Assembly (NCBI RefSeq): GCF_003584105.1
Contig: NZ_QXFO01000024.1
Coordinates: forward strand, 1-64,000
Source of the DNA: Flagellimonas taeanensis
GTDB lineage: Bacteria > Bacteroidota > Bacteroidia > Flavobacteriales > Flavobacteriaceae
DNA length: 64,000 nucleotides
Reading direction: 5' to 3'
A program made the translations under genes and the position numbers. The notes under the pieces are model-generated. The model did no database searches. It was not told the origin of the DNA and saw only the letters and a program-made list of their open reading frames with translations. Position 1 is the stretch's first letter. Every line of letters begins with the position of its first letter. Of the stretch, positions 36,263 through 45,307 are shown in pieces.

Positions 36263-37786
36263 TTAGTTAATATATAGTCCAGTATAATCCAAAGGATTTA
36301 CACCGGGCAAATTTGATCCGAATTTGGTGTTGATGGCCGCAATGAAGGCATTGGCCAAAATGGCGTAGCCCCTTGGGGTCGGGTGGACACCGTCCAATGA
36401 GAACCCTCCGCCAGTGGCAAAGGCTGCTGTTACGGTGCTGCCGTCCGCCAATTGAACACCGTTTGCTTTGATATTTGTCATTAGGGCATTGGCATCAACT
36501 AGGGCCAGGCCATAGGTGGTTGCAAGGGCGGAAATGGTCTGGTTGTAGGCGTCTGTGGCGTCCTTGACCATTTTTTGTTCTTCAGGGGTCAAAACCCATT
36601 TGTCGGCCAAGGGCACTGCCACCCCATTAATGGATGTGGGGTCGTTGGGATTGGCCAAGGTGCCGATGAACGTTCTTGAGGTAAGGACCATAAGGTCTTT
36701 TTCGGTAGCTTGTCTCATGTTGATCAATGCTGGGTTGAACCCCGTAAGGTCGGTAAGATCTTCGTCAATGATGACCACGGCATTTCCTTCGCCTGCGGCA
36801 AAGGTGATGGTCCTTTTTGCCAATTCATCTTCGGTAATCACATCCATTGCCTGTAATTGTTGTAGACCTGCATTGTATGCCCCATAGGCCGAAGCGCTGT
36901 TCAAAAATGCAGCCGTGTTCGCATCCAAAGGGATGGGATTGTGTGGTACCGTAGTGAAATAGGGAATATCGGTAACGTAGGGGATGTTGGCAATGGCACC
37001 TTTGGCCCCGTTGGCTGTCATGGTCATAAGAATCCCGTTCATCACATTGGCATACACGTTGGGGTCGGTGATATCGTCCCTAGAGTAAGTGCTTGGATCC
37101 AGATTTCCCAATTGGTCTTCTCCGGCACCTCCGCCAACGGCATACAATACAACATCGTTGGTGCCTGCCCACAACGTGAAGAAAGTGGGGTTCTGTGCAG
37201 CAGCATCACCAATAACAGTTGCTGATTCTGAAGAAGAGAACCTCACAAAGTAAGGATTGGCTGCCCCTATGGCCAAACCGGCTAAACTACCATAGCCTGG
37301 CGCCAAGAGTTCATAGCTTTTTGCTCCTGGTACACCCATATTGTTGAAAGGACCTGAAAGCTTATTGGTGATTTCGGTACTTCCTTGTCCGGCTACGGGG
37401 ACGGGAGCGGGTCCCGCGGCAAAGCTCAAGATCAATCGATTGCCTATATCGGGAGAGCCGTCCATGTTTAGGTCAGTTTCTCCGTTTATGGTCGCGCCGC
37501 CCAAGTTGTCTGCCATATAAGGAATTGTAAATTCACCTCCGCCGACAAGGGCAAAATTGGCAGCCAACATATTGGGCATGGAAGCCTCTTGTCCATCAAT
37601 GAAGAGGGCGTTGTCCGAGAACCCTGCGGTAAGGGAATTGCCTACGGCAACATATTTGGAAAAATCTGCTGTTCCTGCGGTATAGTCCACAGGGTCTGGG
37701 CCTGGTGGGTTGGTCGGGGTCGTATCATCCTCACATGCAATTAAGAATAGGCCTAAAAAGGGAAGCAAGGCATAAAACTTTTTCAT
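36263..37786 (-). CDS. SGNH/GDSL hydrolase lipoprotein
   Basis: 507 residues. Lipobox LFLIAC (Cys about 18), then a Pro/Thr-rich linker and the SGNH fold: block I VAVGNSLTAGFSD (nucleophile Ser about 51), block III TLWAGTNDVVLYAV and block V DGVHPTPRGYAILANAF with the Asp-x-x-His pair. Lid-like insertions make it about twice the size of a minimal SGNH domain. Lipid-anchored enzymes of this family hydrolyse esters, and in Bacteroidota they often sit beside FadL-type fatty-acid transporters (general knowledge; no FadL here). The promoter region holds the TATGCATGCATA palindrome also found at etfBA. Substrate is inferred only. Confidence 0.9.
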   Translation of the reverse strand: MKKFYALLPFLGLFLIACEDDTTPTNPPGPDPVDYTAGTADFSKYVAVGNSLTAGFSDNALFIDGQEASMPNMLAANFALVGGGEFTIPYMADNLGGATINGETDLNMDGSPDIGNRLILSFAAGPAPVPVAGQGSTEITNKLSGPFNNMGVPGAKSYELLAPGYGSLAGLAIGAANPYFVRFSSSESATVIGDAAAQNPTFFTLWAGTNDVVLYAVGGGAGEDQLGNLDPSTYSRDDITDPNVYANVMNGILMTMTANGAKGAIANIPYVTDIPYFTTVPHNPIPLDANTAAFLNSASAYGAYNAGLQQLQAMDVITEDELAKRTITFAAGEGNAVVIIDEDLTDLTGFNPALINMRQATEKDLMVLTSRTFIGTLANPNDPTSINGVAVPLADKWVLTPEEQKMVKDATDAYNQTISALATTYGLALVDANALMTNIKANGVQLADGSTVTAAFATGGGFSLDGVHPTPRGYAILANAFIAAINTKFGSNLPGVNPLDYTGLYIN

Positions 37787-37832
37787 ATCGAATAATCTGT
37801 TAGAGTTAGTTCCTGATAAAACCAGAATTAAT

Positions 37833-37894
37833 CAAAGCTATATCAAAATTGTTATACAGACAATTAAATGGATGAAAAAATTATGCATGCATAA
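37833..37894 (-). promoter_or_regulatory. SGNH lipoprotein promoter with TATGCATGCATA palindrome
   Basis: On the minus strand, -33 TTG (37863-37861) and -7 TAGCTTTG (37840-37833, exact TAnnTTTG) are 20 nt apart. Upstream, TTATGCATGCATAA (37881-37894) is a 14-nt perfect palindrome lying just beyond the -33 box. The same 12-nt core lies in the etfBA promoter (59524-59553). Confidence 0.5.
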
Positions 37895-37910
37895 TAAAAA
37901 GGGTAAAATT

Positions 37911-38681
37911 TTAGGAATTTAGAAAATGGAGGCTCTTCTCAAAAAACTGCTTGGGGTTCTCTGCATGGAGCCAATGTCCTGCATTGTCCACGGTCTCTAT
38001 AATGGCGTTGGGGAAATGTTTTTTGATTTCGGAAAGGTCAGTGGGCTGGATATATTCGGAACGATCTCCCCTGAGGAAGAGGGTAGGGCCTTCGTAAAGA
38101 GCCGTGGGATTGATATTGTCCCCGATCTCTTCCATTTTATTCTTGAGCACATCGAAATTGAAGCGGAAACCCAATTTTCCTTGCTCCACCCAGTACAGGT
38201 TTTTCAAAAGGAACTGCCTCACGCCAAAATTCCTGATGCTTTTGGAAAGGATGTCATCGGCCTCGCTGCGGCTGGATATTTGGTCAAAATCCAATGTGGC
38301 CAGTCCGTTGACGATATCTTGATGGTGGGGAGGGTAGAACTTTGGGGCAATGTCGGCAATGATCAATTTCGAGACCAGTTCAGGATGGGAGGTGGCCAAC
38401 TGCATTGCCGTTTTGCCGCCCATGGAGTGGCCCATCACAATGGCCGAACCGATTTTGTGGTGTGCCATGTAATCCTGCACGTCCTTGGCGAGCAGCTCAT
38501 AATCAAAATCAAGGGAATGGAAACTTTTGCCATGGTTGCGCTGGTCCAGCAAATGGACTTCATACCCATTTTCGGCATATTGGGCGCCCAGTGTCTTCCA
38601 GTTGTCGGACATGCCCAAAAAACCATGTAGGATCAAAAAGGGTTTTCCTTCTCCCAGTACTTTTGAATGTAGTAGTTCCAT
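37911..38681 (-). CDS. Alpha/beta-hydrolase (YbfF-like esterase)
   Basis: 256 residues, cytoplasmic. The oxyanion region ILHGFLGMSDNWKTLG, nucleophile elbow GHSMGGK (Ser about 92) and final His in NAGHWLHAENP (about 235) form a complete esterase triad, with an acid near RGDRSEYI. The pattern closely resembles YbfF, a short acyl-CoA/ester hydrolase. The start overlaps the pdxJ stop by one base (TAATG), so the two are translationally coupled. The substrate is not known. Confidence 0.92.
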   Translation of the reverse strand: MELLHSKVLGEGKPFLILHGFLGMSDNWKTLGAQYAENGYEVHLLDQRNHGKSFHSLDFDYELLAKDVQDYMAHHKIGSAIVMGHSMGGKTAMQLATSHPELVSKLIIADIAPKFYPPHHQDIVNGLATLDFDQISSRSEADDILSKSIRNFGVRQFLLKNLYWVEQGKLGFRFNFDVLKNKMEEIGDNINPTALYEGPTLFLRGDRSEYIQPTDLSEIKKHFPNAIIETVDNAGHWLHAENPKQFFEKSLHFLNS

Positions 38682-39397
38682 TATTTCAGTCGGTGTAGAT
38701 ACATGTTCACCACATTTTCGAGTCCCATATAGATGGATTCGCAGATCAAGGCGTGTCCAATGGAAACTTCCAAAAGGTGGGGTATGTTTTCCTTGAAAAA
38801 TTTGATGTTGTCCAGATTGAGGTCGTGCCCGGCATTGATGCCCAATCCGAGTTCATGTGCCATTTTGGCCGCTTCGGCAAAAGGAGCAATGCTCTTTTCT
38901 TTGTGGCCTTCGGCAAACTGATGGGCAAAACTCTCGGTATAAAGTTCTATTCGGTCCGTGCCCGTTTGGGCGGCCCCCTTCACCATCTCCACACTGGGGT
39001 CCACAAAAATAGAGGTCCGGATGCCATGTTCCTTGAACGTTTTGATCACCTCTACCAAAAAATCCTTGTGCTTTATGGTGTCCCATCCTGCATTGGAGGT
39101 AATGGCATCCTCGGCATCGGGCACGAGTGTGACTTGGGTGGGCTTTACCTCCAAGACCAGGTCGATGAAACTGGGTACCGGGTTGCCTTCTATATTGAAT
39201 TCGGTGGTAACGATTTTCTTGAGGTCCCTTGCATCTTGGTAGCGAATGTGTCGCTCATCCGGTCTGGGGTGGATGGTAATTCCCTGTGCGCCAAACGACT
39301 CAATATCTTTGGCCGATATGATCAAGTTGGGGACATTGCCGCCGCGGGAATTCCGTAAAGTTGCCAGTTTGTTGATGTTGACGCTCAACTTTGTCAT
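38681..39397 (-). CDS. pdxJ: Pyridoxine 5'-phosphate synthase PdxJ
   Basis: 238 residues from ATG 39397 (MTKLSVNINKLATLRNSRGG); the frame runs 24 codons upstream without family support. It shows the PdxJ TIM-barrel motifs: VNINKLATLRN, HPRPDERHI, TLVPDAED and TGTDRIELYTESFA, and ends SIGHALICESIYMGLENVV. It joins 1-deoxyxylulose-5-phosphate and aminoacetone phosphate to make vitamin B6. It is first in a coupled pair with the YbfF-like gene and is divergent from the CBS gene. Confidence 0.97.
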   Translation of the reverse strand: MTKLSVNINKLATLRNSRGGNVPNLIISAKDIESFGAQGITIHPRPDERHIRYQDARDLKKIVTTEFNIEGNPVPSFIDLVLEVKPTQVTLVPDAEDAITSNAGWDTIKHKDFLVEVIKTFKEHGIRTSIFVDPSVEMVKGAAQTGTDRIELYTESFAHQFAEGHKEKSIAPFAEAAKMAHELGLGINAGHDLNLDNIKFFKENIPHLLEVSIGHALICESIYMGLENVVNMYLHRLK

Positions 39398-39483
39398 GAA
39401 GATCTTTTTTAGATAGGCAAAAATAAGGATTAGGCACGCCTTTTGCCATTTTAAATTAGTATTTTGCACCTAATACCACTGTC

Positions 39484-40140
39484 ATGTACATACAAGACCA
39501 AATTGTGACCAATGTTCCCATTTTTGAGGTTTCGGAAACCTTGAAGGATGTCATCAAGTTTTTTGAGGAGACCACTTTTTCCCATGTGGCCGTGACAGAG
39601 AATGGGGTTTATTTAGGAATGTTGTCGGAGAATGACCTTGCCTGTTTTGAACCGGGCAAAACCGTGGAGGAATTTAGGTACGAACTGGAAAGTTTCTTTG
39701 TGGTCAAGGAAACAGCATGGCTGGACGTGTTGGAAATGTTCTCCAGGAACGGGTCCAACATCTTGCCCGTTTTGGACGAGAACCAGATTGTCCTAGGCTA
39801 TTATAACCTCGAAGATATTGTCAGCGTTTTCATAGACACCCCATTTTTTAAAGAACCCGGCGCCATTCTTGTGGTATCCACGGGAATCAAGGACTATTCC
39901 TTCAGTGAGATAGCCCAGATCGTGGAAAGCAACAATGCCCGGTTGTTGGGGGCCTTCATCACGGATTCTGAGAACGATGTGGTACAGATTACCCTTAAGA
40001 TCGGCACACAAAGCCTCAATGAGGTGACACAGACCTTTAGGCGGTACAACTACAGCATCATCTTTGGAAACAGCGACGACCAGTTCTTGGAAGACCTGAA
40101 ACAACGATCGGACTATTTGGAAAAATATCTCAACGTATAG
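39484..40140 (+). CDS. CBS-pair protein with C-terminal ACT-like domain
   Basis: 218 residues. Two CBS motifs (about 5-55 with FSHVAVTENGVYLGMLSEND, about 75-125 with NILPVLDENQIVLGYYNLED) are followed by an ACT-like ligand domain (about 135-205, GAILVVSTGIKDYSFSEIA). CBS pairs bind adenine nucleotides, and ACT domains bind small ligands, so a sensor or allosteric role is likely. It ends 1 nt before nadK, so it may regulate, or be regulated with, NAD phosphorylation (inference from context). Confidence 0.88.
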   Translation: MYIQDQIVTNVPIFEVSETLKDVIKFFEETTFSHVAVTENGVYLGMLSENDLACFEPGKTVEEFRYELESFFVVKETAWLDVLEMFSRNGSNILPVLDENQIVLGYYNLEDIVSVFIDTPFFKEPGAILVVSTGIKDYSFSEIAQIVESNNARLLGAFITDSENDVVQITLKIGTQSLNEVTQTFRRYNYSIIFGNSDDQFLEDLKQRSDYLEKYLNV

Positions 40141-40141
40141 C

Positions 40142-41023
40142 ATGAAGGTAGCCATTTACGGTCAAACTTTTCTGGAGGAGGATAAACGTTGTGTGGAAGA
40201 ATTGCTGGAAGAGCTGGAAAAGCTGAGTGCCAGCATATTTGTAGAGGAAAAATTCAACCATTTGGTCTCCACTTCCACAAGTGGACATATCCAAGGTACC
40301 TTTTCCCAATCCAAAGGATTGGATTCCACTTTTGACATGTTCGTGAGTTTTGGGGGCGACGGGACCATGCTGCGGGCCGTTACCTATATTAAGGACCTGG
40401 GCATTCCCATTGTGGGGGTGAATACGGGTAGGTTGGGCTTTCTGTCCACCTTCAAAAAGGAAAACGTACGCAAATTGGTCACGGAATTTGTGGCCGGGCA
40501 CTATACCATTGAGGAAAGAACTTTGGTGGAGGTGGAGCTGAACTCCGACTTGGACGAATTCAACGGGCTCAACTTTGCACTGAACGAAGTAACCGTCAGC
40601 CGCAAGGACACCACTTCCATGATCACTGTGGAAACCTACCTGAACGATGAATACCTCACTTCCTATTGGGCGGACGGACTGATTGTCTCCACTCCCACGG
40701 GATCTACGGGCTACTCCCTGAGCTGTGGCGGACCGGTGATCGCGCCAACGGCAAAGTCATTGGTGCTTACCCCGATTGCCCCGCACAACCTGAATGCAAG
40801 GCCCTTGGTCATTTCCGACGACACCCAGATCAGGTTGAAGGTATCCGGAAGGGAAAAGACCCATTTGGTGTCCTTGGATTCCAGGATAGCCGATATTCCC
40901 AATGGCAAGGAAATCAAGATCAGAAAATCGGACGTTGTCATAAAAATGATAGAGTACAAATCGGAAAGCTTCTTGAAAACGTTGCGCAACAAACTACTTT
41001 GGGGAGAGGATAGGCGCAATTGA
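40142..41023 (+). CDS. nadK: NAD kinase
   Basis: 293 residues. The NAD kinase motifs are all present: FGGDGTMLRAV (about 76), VNTGRLGFLS (about 98), ALNEVTVSR (about 146) and the glycine-rich TPTGSTGYSLSCGGP (about 179). It makes NADP from NAD and ATP. It is 1 nt after the CBS-ACT gene. A gap of 112 nt with no clear features separates it from the DUF6089 gene. Confidence 0.97.
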   Translation: MKVAIYGQTFLEEDKRCVEELLEELEKLSASIFVEEKFNHLVSTSTSGHIQGTFSQSKGLDSTFDMFVSFGGDGTMLRAVTYIKDLGIPIVGVNTGRLGFLSTFKKENVRKLVTEFVAGHYTIEERTLVEVELNSDLDEFNGLNFALNEVTVSRKDTTSMITVETYLNDEYLTSYWADGLIVSTPTGSTGYSLSCGGPVIAPTAKSLVLTPIAPHNLNARPLVISDDTQIRLKVSGREKTHLVSLDSRIADIPNGKEIKIRKSDVVIKMIEYKSESFLKTLRNKLLWGEDRRN

Positions 41024-41135
41024 ACCCATCAAAAACAATAAAAGGAGCGAAAAACTGTTTAACAAAGGAGAACAATGCAAACATCGTACTTATTGACCTT
41101 CCTTTACTCTTAACACGTGAAATTTTTTGGATAGT

Positions 41136-41819
41136 ATGCGGATAGTTTTGGCTGTTTTTCTATGCTGTGTGGTCAAGCTTGGTGCCCAGACCTATGAGGT
41201 GGGGGTGTTTGCCGGTGGTGCCAATATGGTGGGCGATGTGGGAAGGACCAACTATATATTGCCTTCCGGTCCGGCCTTCGGCGGGATCTTCAAATGGAAC
41301 AAGAGCAAAAGGTATGCTTGGCGCGCCAGTGTCATCTACGGTGACTTTACGGCTGACGACACAAAATCCAGCATGGAATCCAGGCAACAACGGGCCTATG
41401 TTGTGGACAATTCTGTCCTGGAAGCCTCTTTGGGTCTGGAAATCAACTTTGTGGAATATAATCTGCATAAACTCGGACCGGCCTTCACGCCTTATCTTTA
41501 CACAGGCCTTACCTACTTCAGATACGATTTTAATTACATTGATGCCCTTCAAGTGCAGGATATTAACCAAAAAGAAGGTAGTTTTGCAATTCCAATGACG
41601 GTTGGGGCAAAGTATCGGTTAAATCAATTCCTGATTCTTGGCGCCGAAATTGGGGCCAGGTACACGTTTACGGACAATTTGGACGCAAGCAATCCCGAAG
41701 GCTCCAATTTTGAGCAATTCAGGTTCGGGAACATATTGAGCGATGACTGGTATGTCTTTACAGGGTTTACGTTGACGTACACCTTTGGACGCAAGCCCTG
41801 CCAGGATTGTTTTCAATAA
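41136..41819 (+). CDS. DUF6089 outer-membrane beta-barrel protein
   Basis: 227 residues from ATG 41136, with signal peptide MRIVLAVFLCCVVKLGAQ. The mature part opens YEVGVFAGGANMVGDVG and ends FTGFTLTYTFGRKPC, alternating strands of a small eight-strand-like barrel. DUF6089 genes commonly precede uppS and bamA in flavobacteria, so a role in outer-membrane assembly is likely but unproven. The stop lies 2 nt before the uppS ATG. A TTG three codons upstream is the alternative start. Confidence 0.9.
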   Translation: MRIVLAVFLCCVVKLGAQTYEVGVFAGGANMVGDVGRTNYILPSGPAFGGIFKWNKSKRYAWRASVIYGDFTADDTKSSMESRQQRAYVVDNSVLEASLGLEINFVEYNLHKLGPAFTPYLYTGLTYFRYDFNYIDALQVQDINQKEGSFAIPMTVGAKYRLNQFLILGAEIGARYTFTDNLDASNPEGSNFEQFRFGNILSDDWYVFTGFTLTYTFGRKPCQDCFQ

Positions 41820-41821
41820 GG

Positions 41822-42562
41822 ATGCACACACTAGAAGACGTAAACAAGGACAGACTTCCCCAACACGTGGCCATCATCATGGACGGCAATGGCCGTTGGG
41901 CCAAGCAACGGGGCAAACTCAGGGTATTTGGCCATGAGAACGGTGTGGAGTCCGTAAGGCAAACCGTGGAGAGCTGCGCCAAGCTCCAGATTCCTTTTTT
42001 GACCTTATACGCTTTTTCCACAGAAAACTGGAACCGCCCAAAGGTTGAGGTGGACACCTTGATGAGACTTTTGGTGACCGCGCTGAAAAAAGAACTCAAG
42101 ACCCTGCACAAGAACAACATACGGTTGAAGGCCATCGGTAAAATGGACACTTTGCCCGAAAAAGTGCGCAAGGAATTGGAAGAGGTCATTTCGAAAACAT
42201 CAAAAAATACAGGGATGACAGTTACCCTGGCCCTCAGCTATGGCTCGCGGGAAGAGATAAAAACAGCCGTACAGCAGATTGCGACCAAAGTTAAAAATAA
42301 TATAATTTCACCTGAAAATATTGACGAAGCCGTTATAAATACACATCTTTACGCGCATTTCCTGCCCGATGTGGACCTGCTGATCCGCACCAGTGGCGAA
42401 TGTAGAATAAGCAATTTTCTACTTTGGCAGATTGCATATGCCGAATTATATTTTATTGATGTATTTTGGCCGGATTTTAGAGAGCATCATTTGGTAGAAG
42501 CAATATTAAGTTACCAAAATAGAGAACGACGATTTGGAAAAACTAGCGAACAACTCAATTAA
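41822..42562 (+). CDS. uppS: Isoprenyl (undecaprenyl) diphosphate synthase
   Basis: 246 residues from ATG 41822. Cis-prenyltransferase signatures are intact: IMDGNGRWAKQRG (catalytic Asp about 23), LTLYAFSTENWNRP, LALSYGSREEI and the C-terminal IRTSGECRISNFLLWQ. It makes the C55 lipid carrier for peptidoglycan and other wall polymers. It lies between the DUF6089 gene and bamA and overlaps the bamA frame by 29 nt, which suggests translational coupling. Confidence 0.97.
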   Translation: MHTLEDVNKDRLPQHVAIIMDGNGRWAKQRGKLRVFGHENGVESVRQTVESCAKLQIPFLTLYAFSTENWNRPKVEVDTLMRLLVTALKKELKTLHKNNIRLKAIGKMDTLPEKVRKELEEVISKTSKNTGMTVTLALSYGSREEIKTAVQQIATKVKNNIISPENIDEAVINTHLYAHFLPDVDLLIRTSGECRISNFLLWQIAYAELYFIDVFWPDFREHHLVEAILSYQNRERRFGKTSEQLN

Positions 42563-45209
42563 GGGCATTAGGAACTCTATACATTCATACCTTAAACTAC
42601 TTCTCCCCCTATTATTTTTTTCCGGTCAGGCCTTGGCCCAAGAAACCTCTTTTGAGGACGGAAAGCAATATATCTTGGGAGATTTGACGGTCACCGGGCT
42701 GCAGAGCTACAACGAGCAGACCGTGAAAACGTATACTGGATTGCGTGTAGGCCAACCCATAACGGTGCCCGGGGATGAGATCAGTGCCGTGATCAAAAAA
42801 TTGTGGGGCCTCGATCTCTTCAGCAATGTGGAGATGTACTATACCAAGGTCGAAGGAGACAAGATTTTTTTGGAGCTCTATATCCAGGAACGCCCTACCC
42901 TGAACAATGTCACAGTTTATGGTGTCAAGAAGCGTAAAGTAGAGGACATCATCAACGATACCGACCTGAAAAAGGGCAAAAAAATAACGGAAAGCCTTAT
43001 TGCCAATACCAAGAACTACCTGCAGAACAAGTACAAGAAGCAAGGGTACCTGAATGCAAAGGTGAACATAGCCACCGCTGCCGATACCTCGGGGGTCAAC
43101 GTCCAGAACATGGTGATCAACTTGAACAAAGGGGATAAGGTCAAGATTAGGAAGATCGTTTTTGAGGGCAATGAACAGCTTTCGGACAAGAGGCTTCGCA
43201 AATCCTTGAAAAAGACCAAAAAGAAGAAATTCTATAGGTTCTGGAAAAAATCAAAGTATATCGAAGAAGATTATAGGGAAGACCTGTCCAATTTGATGGA
43301 CACTTATGCCGAACGGGGCTACAGGGATGCCCGTATCTTGATGGATACCTTTACTAAAGTTGATGAGAACAACATCGACCTGAAGATAAAGCTCGAAGAA
43401 GGCAATAAATATTATTTCGGGGACATCGACTTTGTAGGGAACACCGTCTATACCGATAGGCAGTTGGGCCAGATATTGGGAATCAAGAAAGGTGACACTT
43501 ACAACGGGGTATTGTTAAAGGAACGGATTGCCGACGATAGTAAGCCCGATGCCATAGATTTGACCAACCAGTACCAGAACAACGGATATCTCTTTTCCAG
43601 CATCAATCCTGTGGAAGTTTCCGCAGTGAACGACACCATCGATTTTGAGATAAGGATCATTGAGGGCAAGGAAACCTTTTTGGACCACGTGACCGTAGTG
43701 GGCAACGACAAGACCAATGACCATGTGATCTTTAGGGAACTGCGCACAAGACCTGGTCAAAAATACAGCAAGGACAATATAGTAAGGAGTATCCGCGAAT
43801 TGGGCCAACTTGGATTTTTCGATGCGGAACAGATAAAACCGGACATCATCAATCCAGACCCGAATGCCGGTACAGTGGATGTCCAGTACAGTTTGGTGGA
43901 GGCAGGTTCCAGTCAGATAGAACTACAGGGTGGTTTTGGTGGCGGAGGCTTCATCGGTACCCTTGGACTTTCCTTCAGCAATTTTTCATTGAAGAATATT
44001 TTCAACGGCGAGGCATACAAACCTGTGCCTATGGGAGATGGACAGACCTTTGCCCTGCGTTTGCAGGCCAGTAGAACCTTTAGGGTGTATAGCTTGAATT
44101 TCTCCGAACCTTGGTTGGGAGGTAAAAAGCCGGTAAGGTTCAACCTGTCCCTATCAAGGACACAGCAATTCGCCACGGGCTATGACAGCAGGGGCAGGAT
44201 AGATGTGGACAAATCAAGGGGCTTTGCTATCACCGGAGTTTCGGCCGGATTGGCTAAAAGGGTACAATGGCCCGATGACTTCTTTACCATATCCCATGCG
44301 GTGAGTTACCAGCGATACGATTTCAACGATTACAACAGTGGTCTGTTCAACTTTGGAAATGGTAGTTCCAATTCCATTAACTATACCATAGGAATTTCCA
44401 GGAGTTCCCAAGGTCCCAGTAGGATTTTCCCGATGACAGGTTCCAACTTTGAACTTACGGCCAAGTTTACGCCTCCCTATTCTCTTTTTGGAGCCAAGGA
44501 CTTTAAGCAAATCAAGGAGGACATCGATGCTACCACAGTTAGGTTGAGGGAAATTGGAGACCCTAACAATGCTAGCGCAGAAGAACAATTGGAATATACT
44601 CAACTCAGAGGCGATTTGGAAAGATTGGAAGAGGAACGTTTCAAATTGTTGGAGTTTTACAAGATCAAGTTCAAAGGTGATTGGTACACCCGTTTGGTGG
44701 ACAAATTGGTACTTCGTACCAATGCCGAGTTTGGATTTTTGGGAGCCTATAACCACGATATCGGGGATGTGCCCTTTGAGCGGTTCTACGTGGGTGGTGA
44801 CGGTCTTGGAAACTTCACGTTGGACGGTAGGGATATTGTGCAGTTGCGTGGATACGAGAACCAGTCCTTGACCCCATACATCAACAATGCCATAACTGGA
44901 AGATTGGAGCAAGAGGGGGGCACCATATACAATAAATTCTCCTTGGAGCTCCGTTATCCGTTCACGTTGAAACCCTCCGCATCCATTTATGGACTCACAT
45001 TTTTGGAAGCAGGGAACTCGTTCAACAATTTTAATGACTATAATCCGTTTGAGATAAAAAGATCTGCCGGAGTGGGGCTACGTATTTTTATGCCGGCATT
45101 CGGACTCTTGGGAATCGATTTTGGTTATGGCTTTGATAGCGATGCCAGACCTGGATCGGTCGGACCAAGCGGCTGGCAAACGCACTTCATCATCGGGCAG
45201 CAGTTTTAA
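42534..45209 (+). CDS. bamA: BamA, outer-membrane protein assembly factor
   Basis: 891 residues from a TTG codon at 42534, inside uppS; the signal peptide SYLKLLLPLLFFSGQALAQ lies about 18-36 and no ATG precedes it in frame. Five POTRA domains (about 45-440) lead into a 16-strand-type barrel (about 460-891) with conserved VRLF-like GRDIVQLRGYE and the final IGQQF. Between barrel strands is a charged helical insert (about 660-705, EEQLEYTQLRGDLERLEEER), known in Bacteroidota BamA. BamA inserts barrels into the outer membrane; chaperone genes ompH/skp follow 98 nt downstream. Confidence 0.96.
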   Translation: MEKLANNSIKGIRNSIHSYLKLLLPLLFFSGQALAQETSFEDGKQYILGDLTVTGLQSYNEQTVKTYTGLRVGQPITVPGDEISAVIKKLWGLDLFSNVEMYYTKVEGDKIFLELYIQERPTLNNVTVYGVKKRKVEDIINDTDLKKGKKITESLIANTKNYLQNKYKKQGYLNAKVNIATAADTSGVNVQNMVINLNKGDKVKIRKIVFEGNEQLSDKRLRKSLKKTKKKKFYRFWKKSKYIEEDYREDLSNLMDTYAERGYRDARILMDTFTKVDENNIDLKIKLEEGNKYYFGDIDFVGNTVYTDRQLGQILGIKKGDTYNGVLLKERIADDSKPDAIDLTNQYQNNGYLFSSINPVEVSAVNDTIDFEIRIIEGKETFLDHVTVVGNDKTNDHVIFRELRTRPGQKYSKDNIVRSIRELGQLGFFDAEQIKPDIINPDPNAGTVDVQYSLVEAGSSQIELQGGFGGGGFIGTLGLSFSNFSLKNIFNGEAYKPVPMGDGQTFALRLQASRTFRVYSLNFSEPWLGGKKPVRFNLSLSRTQQFATGYDSRGRIDVDKSRGFAITGVSAGLAKRVQWPDDFFTISHAVSYQRYDFNDYNSGLFNFGNGSSNSINYTIGISRSSQGPSRIFPMTGSNFELTAKFTPPYSLFGAKDFKQIKEDIDATTVRLREIGDPNNASAEEQLEYTQLRGDLERLEEERFKLLEFYKIKFKGDWYTRLVDKLVLRTNAEFGFLGAYNHDIGDVPFERFYVGGDGLGNFTLDGRDIVQLRGYENQSLTPYINNAITGRLEQEGGTIYNKFSLELRYPFTLKPSASIYGLTFLEAGNSFNNFNDYNPFEIKRSAGVGLRIFMPAFGLLGIDFGYGFDSDARPGSVGPSGWQTHFIIGQQF

Positions 45210-45307
45210 TCAAGGGAAAATAGTGTCTTGATATGTTTTAAACAGCTCATTATAAATGGATTGTTTATTTTGGCACGATATTTTCTATGTAAAAAGCGGA
45301 AGTAAAG

